Shown here: positions 8,123 through 17,113 of the stretch, one piece after another
Position numbering within the stretch: position 1 is the first letter of the stretch
Layout: each line of letters opens with the position of its first letter
From: JBMOKT01 sp049323895
GTDB taxonomy: Bacteria; Bacillota; Peptococcia; Peptococcales; BICA1-8
Length of the DNA stretch: 64,000 bases
Direction: 5' to 3'
Assembly: GCA_049323895.1 (NCBI GenBank)
Contig: JBMOKT010000013.1
Span: 1-64,000, forward strand
Translations under genes and position numbers: made by a program
The notes under the pieces: model-generated
Database searches by the model: none
What the model saw: only the letters and a program-made list of their open reading frames with translations
Told to the model about the DNA's origin: nothing

Positions 8123-9145
8123 ATGGAAGATAGATTAATTTCTCCTGCCTTGAAGTGGGAGGATAAAGAAGAACCCCTCAATTTACGACCGAAAACACTA
8201 CAGGAATATATTGGGCAAAACAAAGTCAAAGAAACCCTTTCCATTTTTATTGAAGCTGCAAAAATTAGGGGTGAAGCTTTAGACCATGTGCTTTTATATG
8301 GACCTCCAGGTTTAGGCAAGACCACCCTAGCCAATATTATAGCTAACGAATTGAATGTACAAATCAGGACTACTTCAGGTCCTGCCATTGAAAGACCAGG
8401 AGATTTAGCTGCCATCCTTACTAATTTGCAGCCTTATGATGTACTTTTTATCGATGAAATTCACCGCCTAAACAGAAGCGTGGAGGAAGTCCTTTATCCG
8501 GCTATGGAAGACTTTGCTTTGGATATAGTAATTGGTAAAGGTCCCAGTGCCAGGTCCATTCGTATTGATCTACAGCCTTTTACCCTTATAGGGGCCACTA
8601 CCCGGGCAGGATTACTGACATCGCCCTTAAGGGATAGGTTTGGTGTAGTTAATCGCTTGGAATTTTACTCTCAAGAGGATTTAATAAATGTTGTTAAGCG
8701 TGCCTCCAACATCCTGGGTGTACCAATTGATGACTTGGGAGCAGGAGAAATCGGACGACGCTCCAGGGGGACACCAAGGATTGCTAACCGATTGCTGAGA
8801 AGAGTAAGGGATTTTGCTCAAATAAAAGGTGATGGTATAATTTCCCAGGAAATTGCCCGACAAGCTTTAGATTTATTGGAGATAGATAAGTTAGGACTTG
8901 ATAAAATAGATAGACGTATGCTGGAAACTATAATTATTAAATTCAGAGGGGGACCGGTAGGACTGGATACTTTGGCAACAACTATAAATGAAGATGCGGA
9001 TACTGTAGAAGATGTATACGAACCCTATTTGCTGCAAATGGGCTTTTTACAAAGAACTTCCCGAGGGAGAGTTTGTACTGAATCAGCCTTTGCCCATTTG
9101 GGTCTGGAAATTCCTGAAAGGGATAAAAAGAACTCACTTTTTTAA
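8123..9145 (+). CDS. ruvB: Holliday junction branch migration ATPase RuvB
   Basis: RuvB is the hexameric AAA+ motor that drives branch migration with RuvA. The 340 residues include Walker A GPPGLGKTTL (about 58-67), Walker B LFIDEIHRL (about 109-117), sensor 1 in LIGATTRAG and the C-terminal winged helix (RTSRGRVCT). Length matches the family. It starts eight bases after the ruvA stop, behind GGAGG. Confidence 0.97.
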   Translation: MEDRLISPALKWEDKEEPLNLRPKTLQEYIGQNKVKETLSIFIEAAKIRGEALDHVLLYGPPGLGKTTLANIIANELNVQIRTTSGPAIERPGDLAAILTNLQPYDVLFIDEIHRLNRSVEEVLYPAMEDFALDIVIGKGPSARSIRIDLQPFTLIGATTRAGLLTSPLRDRFGVVNRLEFYSQEDLINVVKRASNILGVPIDDLGAGEIGRRSRGTPRIANRLLRRVRDFAQIKGDGIISQEIARQALDLLEIDKLGLDKIDRRMLETIIIKFRGGPVGLDTLATTINEDADTVEDVYEPYLLQMGFLQRTSRGRVCTESAFAHLGLEIPERDKKNSLF

Positions 9146-9183
9146 TAATGTAACCTTAGGACAATTTAGGAGGTTCAGGATTT

Positions 9184-9405
9184 ATGGGTGATTGGTCAAG
9201 TTTCGGCAAAATATTGATAAGTATCGGTTTGTTTATCGCTTTACTAGGAGTCCTTTTGGCAGGTCTAGGCAAACTCCTTAATATAGGGAAGCTACCCGGA
9301 GATATATTTTTCCAAAAAGGCAATTTCACTTTCTATTTTCCAATAGTTACTTCCATTATTTTAAGCATCATTTTAACCATCATACTAAATATATTTAATA
9401 GATAG
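9184..9405 (+). CDS. DUF2905 small membrane protein
   Basis: This 73-residue protein has two predicted membrane helices (about 8-30 and 47-70) flanking the conserved loop LGKLLNIGKLPGDIF, characteristic of DUF2905. Its function is unknown. It commonly sits near ruvB in Firmicutes, as here, and appears to be the last gene of the ruv operon because a terminator overlaps the bases just after its stop codon. Confidence 0.85.
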   Translation: MGDWSSFGKILISIGLFIALLGVLLAGLGKLLNIGKLPGDIFFQKGNFTFYFPIVTSIILSIILTIILNIFNR

Positions 9406-9410
9406 ATGAA

Positions 9411-9435
9411 GCTTGGCCCAGCCAAGTTTCTTTTA
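9411..9435 (+). terminator. Terminator of the ruv operon
   Basis: CTTGGC and GCCAAG pair around CCA, then TTTCTTTT follows. It starts six bases after the DUF2905 stop and lies before the real sigI start, so an in-frame ATG at 9406 cannot sensibly be the sigI start codon. Confidence 0.75.
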
Positions 9436-9445
9436 TACCTATCAT

Positions 9446-9474
9446 ACCCTCACAAAACGGCTCAAAAAATCGAA
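9446..9474 (+). promoter_or_regulatory. Possible SigI-dependent promoter of sigI-rsgI
   Basis: ACCCTC (9446-9451) and CGAA (9471-9474) resemble the ACCCCC and CGAA boxes known for SigI promoters, and sigI genes are usually autoregulated. The 19-base spacing is my measurement and may not be ideal. No vegetative promoter stands out here. Confidence 0.4.
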
Positions 9475-9501
9475 TCTTTTAATGTAAGCGGGGTGAAAAA
9501 A

Positions 9502-10263
9502 TTGGGGTTTCTTTTCCGGAAAAGAAACGAGGCGAGTGATGATATGACTTCCTTAGTACTCCAAGCACAGGTCGGAGATGAGAAAATAAGGGAAACCTTA
9601 ATAAAAGAATATACACCCTTTATCCTCAGGGTTGCTTCCAACTATTGTAACCGTTATCTGGTAATGGGGGAAGATGATGAAGCGAGTATTGGACTTTTGG
9701 CTTTTAATGAGGCAATCGACAAATACTCATCAGATAAAGGCGCCAAATTTTTAACCTTTGCTGAAGTTGTAATAAAAAGAAGGTTAACTGATTTTTATCG
9801 TAAGGAAACCAGGTTTACCAGTAAAGTTCTGCCCCTGTCTAATTTCCATGATGAGGATAATACTGAACAGGATCTGCAAATAGATTCAGTCCAGGCTAAC
9901 AAAGTATACCAGATCCAACAAGAAGCCTTTGAAAAAAAACAGGAGATAATCCAATTTACTAGTTGCCTGGCGGATTTTGATATTTCCCTGAATGATTTGG
10001 TAGAGACTTCCCCCAAACATCATGATGCCAGGGTAAGAGCCTATGAGGTTGCCAGGATAATTGCTAATGATAAGGAATTAGTAAATTTCCTTCTGGTAAA
10101 GAAATCACTCCCCCTCAAAAAAATTGAGGAAAAAGTAGATGTCAGCAGAAAAACCCTAGAACGGCAAAGAAAATACATTATTGCCATGGTTTTAATATTG
10201 CAAGGTAATTATGAACACTTGCAGTATTATATTGGTGGATTAGGAAAGGAGGGAACAGCATGA
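9502..10263 (+). CDS. sigI: RNA polymerase sigma factor SigI
   Basis: The product is 253 residues. Region 2 is visible in EYTPFILRVASNYC, the GLLAFNEAIDKY segment and FAEVVIKRRLTDFYRKE; the C-terminal half contains a SigI-type DNA-binding region ending in KTLERQRKYI. I start at TTG 9502, six bases after GGGGTG, which gives 28 residues before the first helix, as in Bacillus SigI. An ATG at 9544 is a possible alternative. The gene overlaps rsgI by four bases (ATGA). In Bacillus SigI responds to heat and wall stress; in cellulolytic clostridia multiple SigI copies respond to polysaccharides. Confidence 0.9.
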   Translation: MGFLFRKRNEASDDMTSLVLQAQVGDEKIRETLIKEYTPFILRVASNYCNRYLVMGEDDEASIGLLAFNEAIDKYSSDKGAKFLTFAEVVIKRRLTDFYRKETRFTSKVLPLSNFHDEDNTEQDLQIDSVQANKVYQIQQEAFEKKQEIIQFTSCLADFDISLNDLVETSPKHHDARVRAYEVARIIANDKELVNFLLVKKSLPLKKIEEKVDVSRKTLERQRKYIIAMVLILQGNYEHLQYYIGGLGKEGTA

Positions 10264-11651
10264 TACAAAAGGGACTTGTTCTTAGTGTAAATAGAAATAA
10301 GGTTGTTGTCCTTACTCCTGATGGGCAATTTTTGGAAAGGACCTTCCGAGGCAACCCTCCTCAGATAGGTTCAGAGATTGAATTATCCCAATCTACTTCT
10401 TCCAAAAGGCAAATCTGGACTATGATGGGCATTGCTGCAATGTTAGCACTTATTTTTATTCCTTTATTAGCTTTTCCTGGGATTTTAATCCCTAATACAC
10501 CTGTAGCATTTGTTACGATTGATATTAATCCCAGTTTGGAGTTAGGATTGGATAAATACGAAAGAGTAATTTCTTCTAGGGGTTTGAATGAAGATGGCAG
10601 AGAATTAATTGATAAGATTGACTTAATTGGTGTTTCCCTGCAAGATGCTTTAGAAATAGTCACTACAGAGGCTATCAGGGAGAATTACATTAAACCCGAA
10701 AAAGAAAATGCGGTAATAGTCAGTTATACAAATAAGGCTATTGAAGGCGATGTTTCTACTGCCGCTTTAGAGCAGCAACTAGATTTGAAACAAGAGGAAA
10801 TTGAAAATAAAATAAGTAAAGTAATTGTTGAAAACAAACAGGCAGCTATAGTAGAGGTAGTTAAAACTTCTGCTAAGGCCCGGGAGGAAGGAGAACGGCT
10901 TGGAATATCTGCCGGTAAATATACCATTCTCCTTGAGGTATGGGAGGAAGGGCTGGAAGTATCTCCTGAAAGTATAAGAAACAATAATATTGTTAATGCC
11001 ATAAAAGAAGTGGGAGGAAATCCGGGGCAGGTTATGCATATCATCAAGGAAAAAAAATATGATGATAAAAAAGTTGAGGAGCTAATGAAAAAATACCAGG
11101 CTAAACTTCAGAGCAAAACAGACAAGACTCTTTCAGACAAAGTAAAGGAAATTAAACCTACAGTAAATATTACTACTGAGGTAACAATTGAGGAAGAGCA
11201 AAATGAAGTTCTACCTATACAAGAACCGGTTAAACTTGAGGATATTGCAGAGAGTAGTGAGAAAGACATAGATACTGAAAGTGAAATAGACGGTAATGAG
11301 GCAAAATTAGAGGAAGAAAAAGAAAATCAAGATAAAAAGGAAGAGGTCAAAGATGATAATGTGAAGGAAAAAAAGGAACACAAGGAATCCGGTATAATTG
11401 AGAATCGAGAGGATACTGAGCAAGAAAAGGGTTTAATAGATCAGGACCTTGAAGAAAATAAAGAACCTCAACAAGAACAACAAAATCCCCAAGATATCAA
11501 AGACAAAGATCAAAAAATAAAGGAAAAGGATAAAGAAAAAGGAAAAATTGATAAAGCTGTAAAACAAAATGCTTTAATGAACGACGAGAATGTTCAGGGA
11601 AACTTCAGGATGCTGCTTTATGAATTACTAAAAACTAAAGGCAGGATATAA
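10260..11651 (+). CDS. rsgI: RsgI-type transmembrane anti-sigma factor
   Basis: This 463-residue protein should hold SigI at the membrane. Its first ~50 residues form the RsgI N-terminal domain that binds SigI, followed by a transmembrane helix (about 56-80) and the conserved extracytoplasmic motif TIDINPSLELG. An alpha/beta region extends to about residue 290. From there to ~440 the chain is extremely rich in Glu, Lys, Asp and Gln and looks disordered or coiled. There is no carbohydrate-binding or glycosidase module, unlike many clostridial RsgI proteins, so the signal is more likely envelope stress than a substrate. A terminator follows. Confidence 0.88.
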   Translation: MIQKGLVLSVNRNKVVVLTPDGQFLERTFRGNPPQIGSEIELSQSTSSKRQIWTMMGIAAMLALIFIPLLAFPGILIPNTPVAFVTIDINPSLELGLDKYERVISSRGLNEDGRELIDKIDLIGVSLQDALEIVTTEAIRENYIKPEKENAVIVSYTNKAIEGDVSTAALEQQLDLKQEEIENKISKVIVENKQAAIVEVVKTSAKAREEGERLGISAGKYTILLEVWEEGLEVSPESIRNNNIVNAIKEVGGNPGQVMHIIKEKKYDDKKVEELMKKYQAKLQSKTDKTLSDKVKEIKPTVNITTEVTIEEEQNEVLPIQEPVKLEDIAESSEKDIDTESEIDGNEAKLEEEKENQDKKEEVKDDNVKEKKEHKESGIIENREDTEQEKGLIDQDLEENKEPQQEQQNPQDIKDKDQKIKEKDKEKGKIDKAVKQNALMNDENVQGNFRMLLYELLKTKGRI

Positions 11652-11668
11652 ATATTGCATGAGTAACT

Positions 11669-11712
11669 TAAAAGACCGTTTTTCCAACCAATGGAACAGC
11701 GGTCTTTTTTAT
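11669..11712 (+). terminator. Terminator after rsgI
   Basis: AAAGACCG and CGGTCTTT pair across an 18-base loop and are followed by a T-run. Confidence 0.8.
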
Positions 11713-11806
11713 ACTTATCTAAGGCTTAATTTGTTGATTCTGGCAGGAATATAGGTAAAATTTGTCGAAAAAAGAACCAGGAAAAATATTAGCGGGAGTG
11801 TTTTCT

Positions 11807-13270
11807 TTGAAACGATATATTTATATTTTTCTCTGGTGTATTGTTATTTCTCTGATCTTTGCAGTAAGTTCATATAGCAATGATGTTCTGACAGCTGGCG
11901 ATGAACTTAGGGTAGCTCTTAATACCGGGCAGAGTTTTGTGGAACTTGAGATTAACCAGGGGAATTATCAATTAATAGATTATCAGACCCAGTCAAATAT
12001 GGGAGAGGCACCCGCAGGTACTACTTGGAGAATTTCCCCAGTAGGCAAAGGCAGCCTGCAGTTAATCCTAAATGGACAGCCTTTGCCGAAGCTGGCAGGT
12101 CCTTTGGTGATTCTACGCCCCCATGACATTTCTCAGTTGAACATCTTTAAGTTTCAGGGTAAAAGGTACAGGGATAGTGTACTTATAGAAAATAAAGATG
12201 GTAAATTAAATGTGATTAACCTGATAAGTGTCGAGAGGTATTTATATGGAGTTCTAGGAGCGGAGATGGGTGCAAATGCACCCGATGAAGCTCTCAAGGC
12301 ACAAGCTGTGGTATCCAGGACATATGCCCTATACTACAAAGAACACCCACAATTGAGCTATGATGTTGGCACAGACACCACATGGCAGGTTTACGGCGGT
12401 TACGACATGGAACTTTTGTCTGGAGAAAGGGTTAAAAATGCCGTTGATTCCACCCGGGGACAGGTCATATACTATGATGGCAAAATTATTCAAGCCTTTT
12501 TCCATGCAAATTCCGGGGGATATACTGAGAACAGTGAAAATGTATGGTGGGCTTATATTCCATATATCCGTGCGGTTGCGGCACCAGAGGATACGTATGC
12601 TCTTCATTATCCGGTTCAAGAAGGGGGATGGCCAGCTAATACATATCAATGGACCAAAACCTTTAACAAGGAAGAACTGCAAAGGCAGCTTCTTGCTTAT
12701 AGTAAAGATTATCCTGATAATGCTTTAAATGTTGGTGAAATTACTGATATAAAATATAGCCATTTTTCTATTAACCCTTTCTCATCACCCCGTCAGTATA
12801 TGAATGTTAATACCTCTTCATTAAGGGTTACTGAATTAGAGATTATAGGAACCAAAGGAAATAAGACATTTTTTCGGGATGGGATTCGCAGGGTATTTGA
12901 TTTAAGAAGCTCAAAATTCAACCTTTATTTTGACTCCACGGTGAAAATTATTTCCAGTATTGGACAAAATATAGTAAACAGCACACAAGACATTTACGCT
13001 TTAGGCTTGAATGGCATCCAGCGAGTTAGTGGTTCTGATTCAGAATACTATGTACAGGACATTGATGGGCTAAAGACCATTCCTAAAGAATTTAAATCGA
13101 TAATCTTCAACGGGAACGGATATGGGCATGGTTTAGGTATGAGCCAGTGGGGAGCCAGGGGATTAGCAGCACAAGGAAAAAATTATTTGCAAATAATCAG
13201 CCATTACTATAACAATAATAACTCTGATGGAAAATTATCTGTTCAGTTGTATACAGGTCAGATTAAATAG
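11807..13270 (+). CDS. SpoIID/LytB-domain protein
   Basis: With TTG 11807 as start the product is 487 residues, opening with KRYIYIFLWC and a hydrophobic signal segment; GGGAGTG lies six bases before that TTG. An earlier TTG at 11762 has a weaker site and would bury the signal peptide. The SpoIID domain spans about 130-250, with YLYGVLGAEMG, ALKAQAVVSRTYAL and HANSGGYTEN, and continues at GYGHGLGMSQWGARGLA near the C-terminus (about 440-456). SpoIID is a lytic transglycosylase acting on stripped glycan during engulfment. This copy has a long insertion between the two conserved parts and sits before queA, so it is a paralogue of SpoIID rather than a certain orthologue. Confidence 0.85.
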   Translation: MKRYIYIFLWCIVISLIFAVSSYSNDVLTAGDELRVALNTGQSFVELEINQGNYQLIDYQTQSNMGEAPAGTTWRISPVGKGSLQLILNGQPLPKLAGPLVILRPHDISQLNIFKFQGKRYRDSVLIENKDGKLNVINLISVERYLYGVLGAEMGANAPDEALKAQAVVSRTYALYYKEHPQLSYDVGTDTTWQVYGGYDMELLSGERVKNAVDSTRGQVIYYDGKIIQAFFHANSGGYTENSENVWWAYIPYIRAVAAPEDTYALHYPVQEGGWPANTYQWTKTFNKEELQRQLLAYSKDYPDNALNVGEITDIKYSHFSINPFSSPRQYMNVNTSSLRVTELEIIGTKGNKTFFRDGIRRVFDLRSSKFNLYFDSTVKIISSIGQNIVNSTQDIYALGLNGIQRVSGSDSEYYVQDIDGLKTIPKEFKSIIFNGNGYGHGLGMSQWGARGLAAQGKNYLQIISHYYNNNNSDGKLSVQLYTGQIK

Positions 13271-13279
13271 GAGACTAGA

Positions 13280-14302
13280 ATGAAAGTTAGTGATTTTGAT
13301 TTTTCTTTACCACAGGAACTTATTGCCCAACATCCATTACAACAGAGGGATGCTTCCCGTCTGTTAGTACTAAACAAAGCTTCATGCAGTTTTAGTGACA
13401 ATAGTTTTACCAGTATTGTTGATTATTTAAGACCGGGAGATTTAATGGTAGTAAATAATACAAGGGTAATACCGGCCCGTTTGCTGGGAGTTAAGAAAGA
13501 TACAGGTGCAAAAATTGAAATAGTCCTCTTGACACAACGGCAAGATGATTGTTGGGAGGTTTTAGCCAAACCGGGCAAACGGTTAAAAATTGGTTCTGAA
13601 ATATCTTTTGGCAATGGACAGTTGGAAGCTGTTGTTGTTGGCAATACCGAAGTGGGCGGTAAAATTATCAAATTTAGGTATCAAGGAATTTTCAATGAAA
13701 TTTTGGATGAACTAGGACAGATGCCCTTACCCCCTTACATAACTGCCCAATTGGAAGATCAGGAACGCTATCAAACTGTTTATGCTAAAGATAGGGGTTC
13801 GGCCGCCGCCCCTACAGCTGGGCTGCATTTTACACCGGATTTATTACAGAGGATAAGAGACAAAGGTGTAGAAATTATTGAAATCCTTCTTCATGTAGGG
13901 ATAGGGACCTTCCGTCCTGTAAAGGCAGAAAACATTACTGACCACCAGATGCATGGAGAATATTATAAGGTTAGTCAGGAAGCTGCAGCAAAAATTAACC
14001 AAGCGTTAGAGGAACATAGAAGAATCATTGCCGTAGGAACTACTTCCTGCAGGACATTGGAAAGTGTGTACAGGGACGGAAAAGTTATAGCAGGAGATGG
14101 GTGGACGGATATTTTCATTTATCCAGGATACCAGTTTAAGGTAGTATCGGGGCTTTTAACAAATTTTCATCTACCCAAGTCCACTTTGCTGATGCTGGTT
14201 AGTGCGTTGGCAGGAAGAGAGAACATTTTAAAAGCATATGAACATGCTGTTTCTAACAAATACCGTTTTTTCAGCTTTGGAGATGCCATGCTAATTATTT
14301 AG
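13280..14302 (+). CDS. queA: S-adenosylmethionine:tRNA ribosyltransferase-isomerase
   Basis: QueA transfers and isomerises the ribosyl group of S-adenosylmethionine onto preQ1-modified tRNA to form epoxyqueuosine. The protein is 340 residues with family landmarks FDFSLPQELIAQHP at the N-terminus, VVNNTRVIPARL, the RGSAAAPTAGLHFT segment and TNFHLPKSTLLML. It starts ten bases after the SpoIID-like gene and precedes tgt, so consecutive steps of queuosine synthesis are encoded together. Confidence 0.96.
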   Translation: MKVSDFDFSLPQELIAQHPLQQRDASRLLVLNKASCSFSDNSFTSIVDYLRPGDLMVVNNTRVIPARLLGVKKDTGAKIEIVLLTQRQDDCWEVLAKPGKRLKIGSEISFGNGQLEAVVVGNTEVGGKIIKFRYQGIFNEILDELGQMPLPPYITAQLEDQERYQTVYAKDRGSAAAPTAGLHFTPDLLQRIRDKGVEIIEILLHVGIGTFRPVKAENITDHQMHGEYYKVSQEAAAKINQALEEHRRIIAVGTTSCRTLESVYRDGKVIAGDGWTDIFIYPGYQFKVVSGLLTNFHLPKSTLLMLVSALAGRENILKAYEHAVSNKYRFFSFGDAMLII

Positions 14303-14313
14303 GAGGAATTCGA

Positions 14314-15426
14314 TTGTCTTTTAGGTTTGAACTGATAAAAGAATGTAAGGATACCGGTGCTAGGGCGGGAAAATTTTATACACCCCATGGGGTAATTGAG
14401 ACTCCCGTATTTATGCCTGTTGGTACCCAAGCCACAGTAAAAACCCTTAGCCCCGAAGAATTAGAAACAATTGGAGCACAAATAATATTAAGCAATACTT
14501 ACCATTTATATTTGCGTCCCGGTCATGATTTGGTATGTGAAGCAGGCGGTCTTCATAAATTTATGAATTGGAAAATGCCCATTCTGACAGATAGTGGAGG
14601 GTTCCAGGTTTTTAGCCTGGGTGATCTTCGTACTGTTAAAGAAGACGGAGTAGAATTTCGCTCCCACATAGATGGTTCAAAGCATTTTTTCAGTCCCGAG
14701 AAAGTAATGGAAATTGAAAATGCTTTAGGTGCCGATATTATAATGGCATTTGACGAGTGTGCCCCATATCCTTGCAGTTATGAATATGCATTGAAGGCTG
14801 TCGAGAGGACTACTCGCTGGGCTCAGCGCTGTAAAGAGGCTCATCAAAGGGAGGATCAAGCTCTTTTTGGCATAATCCAGGGGGTTGCTTATCGGGAATT
14901 AAGGGAAAAAAGTGCCGGGGAAATTACTGCTTTGGACCTGCCGGGTTATGCCATTGGCGGGTTAAGCGTAGGTGAACCTAAAGAAATTATGTATGAAGTC
15001 TTAGATTATACCACACCCCTGATGCCTAAGAATAAACCACGCTATTTAATGGGAGTTGGTGCACCTGATAATGTTGTTGAAGGAATAATGCGGGGCGTAG
15101 ATATGTTTGACTGTGTCCTGCCTACTAGGATTGCCAGAAATGGTACAGTTATGACAAAGAAGGGGAAACTGGTTATCCGTAATGCCGGTTATGCCAGGGA
15201 CTTTAATCCTTTGGACCAGGAATGCAGCTGTTATACTTGCCGGAATTATACCCGTGCCTATGTTAGACACCTATTAAAGGCAGATGAAATACTTGGTCTA
15301 AGGCTTACTACAATCCATAACCTTCATTTTTTAGTTACTTTAGCAAAAGAAATACGGGAATCAATCATAGAAGATCGATTTTTGGAGTTTAGGGAAGAAT
15401 TTTATGAGCATTACGGTAAAGTTTAA
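14314..15426 (+). CDS. tgt: tRNA-guanine transglycosylase
   Basis: Tgt exchanges guanine 34 for preQ1 in tRNAs with GUN anticodons. The 370 residues show the active-site segment LTDSGGFQVFSLG, the nucleophile region FDCVLPTRIARNG, and the zinc site ECSCYTCRNYT followed by a histidine about 20 residues later. The start codon is TTG at 14314, supported by AGGAGG, with the protein beginning SFRFELI. It lies 11 bases after queA. Confidence 0.96.
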   Translation: MSFRFELIKECKDTGARAGKFYTPHGVIETPVFMPVGTQATVKTLSPEELETIGAQIILSNTYHLYLRPGHDLVCEAGGLHKFMNWKMPILTDSGGFQVFSLGDLRTVKEDGVEFRSHIDGSKHFFSPEKVMEIENALGADIIMAFDECAPYPCSYEYALKAVERTTRWAQRCKEAHQREDQALFGIIQGVAYRELREKSAGEITALDLPGYAIGGLSVGEPKEIMYEVLDYTTPLMPKNKPRYLMGVGAPDNVVEGIMRGVDMFDCVLPTRIARNGTVMTKKGKLVIRNAGYARDFNPLDQECSCYTCRNYTRAYVRHLLKADEILGLRLTTIHNLHFLVTLAKEIRESIIEDRFLEFREEFYEHYGKV

Positions 15427-15495
15427 AAAGGATTTCACAACTCTTTATAGAATAATGTACTTAAGTTAACAAATTATAGAATTGGAGGTATTTAG

Positions 15496-15810
15496 TTGAA
15501 TAATTTTGTTCTGATGGCTGCTTTTTTTGCTTTGATTTACTTTATGATGATTAGACCTCAACAAAAGCAGCAAAAAAAGCGGAGAGAAATGCTGGATAGT
15601 ATTCGCAAAGGTGATAAGATAATCACAATAGGAGGTATTTTAGGAACAATAAAGGCACTTAGGGATGATAAGGTTGTTATTCAAGTAGCAAAAGGTGTCG
15701 ATATTACTATCTTAAAATCCGCTGTTGGTCAAGTGGCTGAAAATAGTGAAGAGCCTAATGACAAGCCAGAAGCTTTGCCTGAAGCCGAAGGCGAAGAAAC
15801 CCAAGAATAA
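15496..15810 (+). CDS. yajC: Preprotein translocase accessory subunit YajC
   Basis: YajC associates with SecDF in the membrane. The protein is 104 residues: one transmembrane helix (about 5-22) ending in the conserved FMMIRPQQKQQKKR, then a small cytoplasmic domain with GDKIITIGGI, and an acidic tail. It starts with TTG at 15496 behind GGAGG. It is separated from secD by a terminator and an actin-like gene, which is unusual because yajC and secDF are commonly contiguous. Confidence 0.93.
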   Translation: MNNFVLMAAFFALIYFMMIRPQQKQQKKRREMLDSIRKGDKIITIGGILGTIKALRDDKVVIQVAKGVDITILKSAVGQVAENSEEPNDKPEALPEAEGEETQE

Positions 15811-15827
15811 AGATATCACCAACTAAT

Positions 15828-15851
15828 AAGCCCTTCTTAGGGCTTTTTTTT
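15828..15851 (+). terminator. Terminator after yajC
   Basis: AAGCCC and GGGCTT pair around TTCTTA and lead into eight T residues. Confidence 0.88.
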
Positions 15852-15974
15852 AAAAATACCTAATATTCATAATATGGGACTAAAGTCACCTTTTAAATAG
15901 GACAAGGGTAGGTAGGATTATATTCCCTAATAAAATATAATTGCCATAAGGCGATATTTGGAGGAGGAATAGGA

Positions 15975-16997
15975 ATGTTCGGGAAAAATGTTGGAATAGA
16001 CTTGGGGTATGGCTATGTAAAAGTTACAGATGGACAAACAGCCCATGTTTTCCCCAGCACTGTTGGTATTGGACAAAAGATTAGATTTAAAAGCTTGTTA
16101 ACCAGCTTTCAGAAGCCTACTGAAAACTTAGCTATTACGGTTGACAACAAAAAATACTTTGTAGGTGAGTTGGCTATTAAACAAAGTGAGGTAGTCTCCC
16201 GTTCCCTAGGCAGAAACAGAATTGAAGATACCAGTGCCAAGGTTTTACTTTTGGCCGCATTGGCTTTATATGCGGAAAAGGAAGACCAAAGCTTTAACGT
16301 TATTACAGGTTTACCTGTGGACTACTATTCAACTTTTAGAGACGATTGGTCAGAACTGATGCTGGGTATGCATGCCGTTAAAATTGATAATGGGCAGCAG
16401 GAAAAAAACAAAATTATCAAAATTGAAAAGCTGCAGATTATACCCCAGCCCTTTGGAACCCTGTATGATAAAATCCTAAATAGTGAAGGTGAAATTCTTG
16501 ATGAATCATACAAGGATTTAAGAATAGGTATCGTAGATATCGGCTTTAAAACATCAGATTTTGCAGTTGCCGACAGCCTGGAATTTATTGATAAACTCAG
16601 CAGTTCCAGTGAAATTGCTATGAGTACTGCCTTCAATTTATTGACTGAAAAATTCAGAGAAAAATACCTGATAAATAAAGAAACCTACCAGTTGGACAAG
16701 GTTGTTGAATCAGGGATTTTAAGAGTTGCCGGGGAATCGGTAAATGTTGAGGAACATATTAATGAAGCATTTTCCATTGTAGCCCATAAAATAGCTACAG
16801 AAATAAACTCCATCTGGGATAAGAGAGAGTTAGATAAAATAATTCTAACTGGTGGCGGAGGAGAGGCAGTATCTAAATACCTGCTTCCGAAATTTGCAAA
16901 TATGGAACTTGTAAAAGGTGCCCAATTTGCCAATGTTAGAGGATATCAGAAGCTTTGTGCCAACCTATATAAAAATTCTTATAATTTTGCTGAATAA
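15975..16997 (+). CDS. ParM/StbA-family actin-like ATPase
   Basis: The 340-residue protein has the actin-fold nucleotide motifs: phosphate-1 GIDLGYGYVKV (about 7-17), phosphate-2 VDIGFKTSDFAV (about 192-203) and the adenosine motif ILTGGGGEAV (about 295-304). Overall it resembles the ParM/StbA and archaeal-actin (Ta0583) group more than MreB or FtsA. ParM proteins form filaments that separate plasmids. Here no adjacent parR-like DNA-binding gene or centromere repeats are visible, and the gene has terminators on both sides within a core chromosomal region. It may be a domesticated cytoskeletal protein; the partner and role are unknown. The start is ATG 15975 behind GGAGGAG. Confidence 0.82.
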   Translation: MFGKNVGIDLGYGYVKVTDGQTAHVFPSTVGIGQKIRFKSLLTSFQKPTENLAITVDNKKYFVGELAIKQSEVVSRSLGRNRIEDTSAKVLLLAALALYAEKEDQSFNVITGLPVDYYSTFRDDWSELMLGMHAVKIDNGQQEKNKIIKIEKLQIIPQPFGTLYDKILNSEGEILDESYKDLRIGIVDIGFKTSDFAVADSLEFIDKLSSSSEIAMSTAFNLLTEKFREKYLINKETYQLDKVVESGILRVAGESVNVEEHINEAFSIVAHKIATEINSIWDKRELDKIILTGGGGEAVSKYLLPKFANMELVKGAQFANVRGYQKLCANLYKNSYNFAE

Positions 16998-17000
16998 AAT

Positions 17001-17022
17001 GCGCCCTCGGGCGTTTTTTTTT
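17001..17022 (+). terminator. Terminator after the actin-like gene
   Basis: CGCCC and GGGCG form a tight stem with a two-base loop, followed by nine T residues. Confidence 0.88.
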
Positions 17023-17050
17023 ACTTCATATTCCTAGCCTATTTCTTACA

Positions 17051-17079
17051 TTGAAATATTATTTCCACAGGTATATAAT
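17051..17079 (+). promoter_or_regulatory. Promoter of secDF
   Basis: TTGAAA (17051-17056) and TATAAT (17074-17079) are separated by 17 bases, close to the vegetative consensus, 35 bases before the secD start. Confidence 0.75.
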
Positions 17080-17113
17080 ATAACAGTGTCAAAATAGATA
17101 GGAGGAGTAGCGA

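Noticed and set aside
9406..9501. An ATG start for sigI at 9406
   Set aside because: A terminator stem begins five bases later and a promoter-like pair follows. TTG 9502 has GGGGTG at the right distance and gives the usual N-terminal length.
15975..16997. A plasmid or phage insertion around the ParM-like gene
   Set aside because: No transposase, integrase, parR or direct repeats flank it, and the neighbouring genes are core functions in the usual order.
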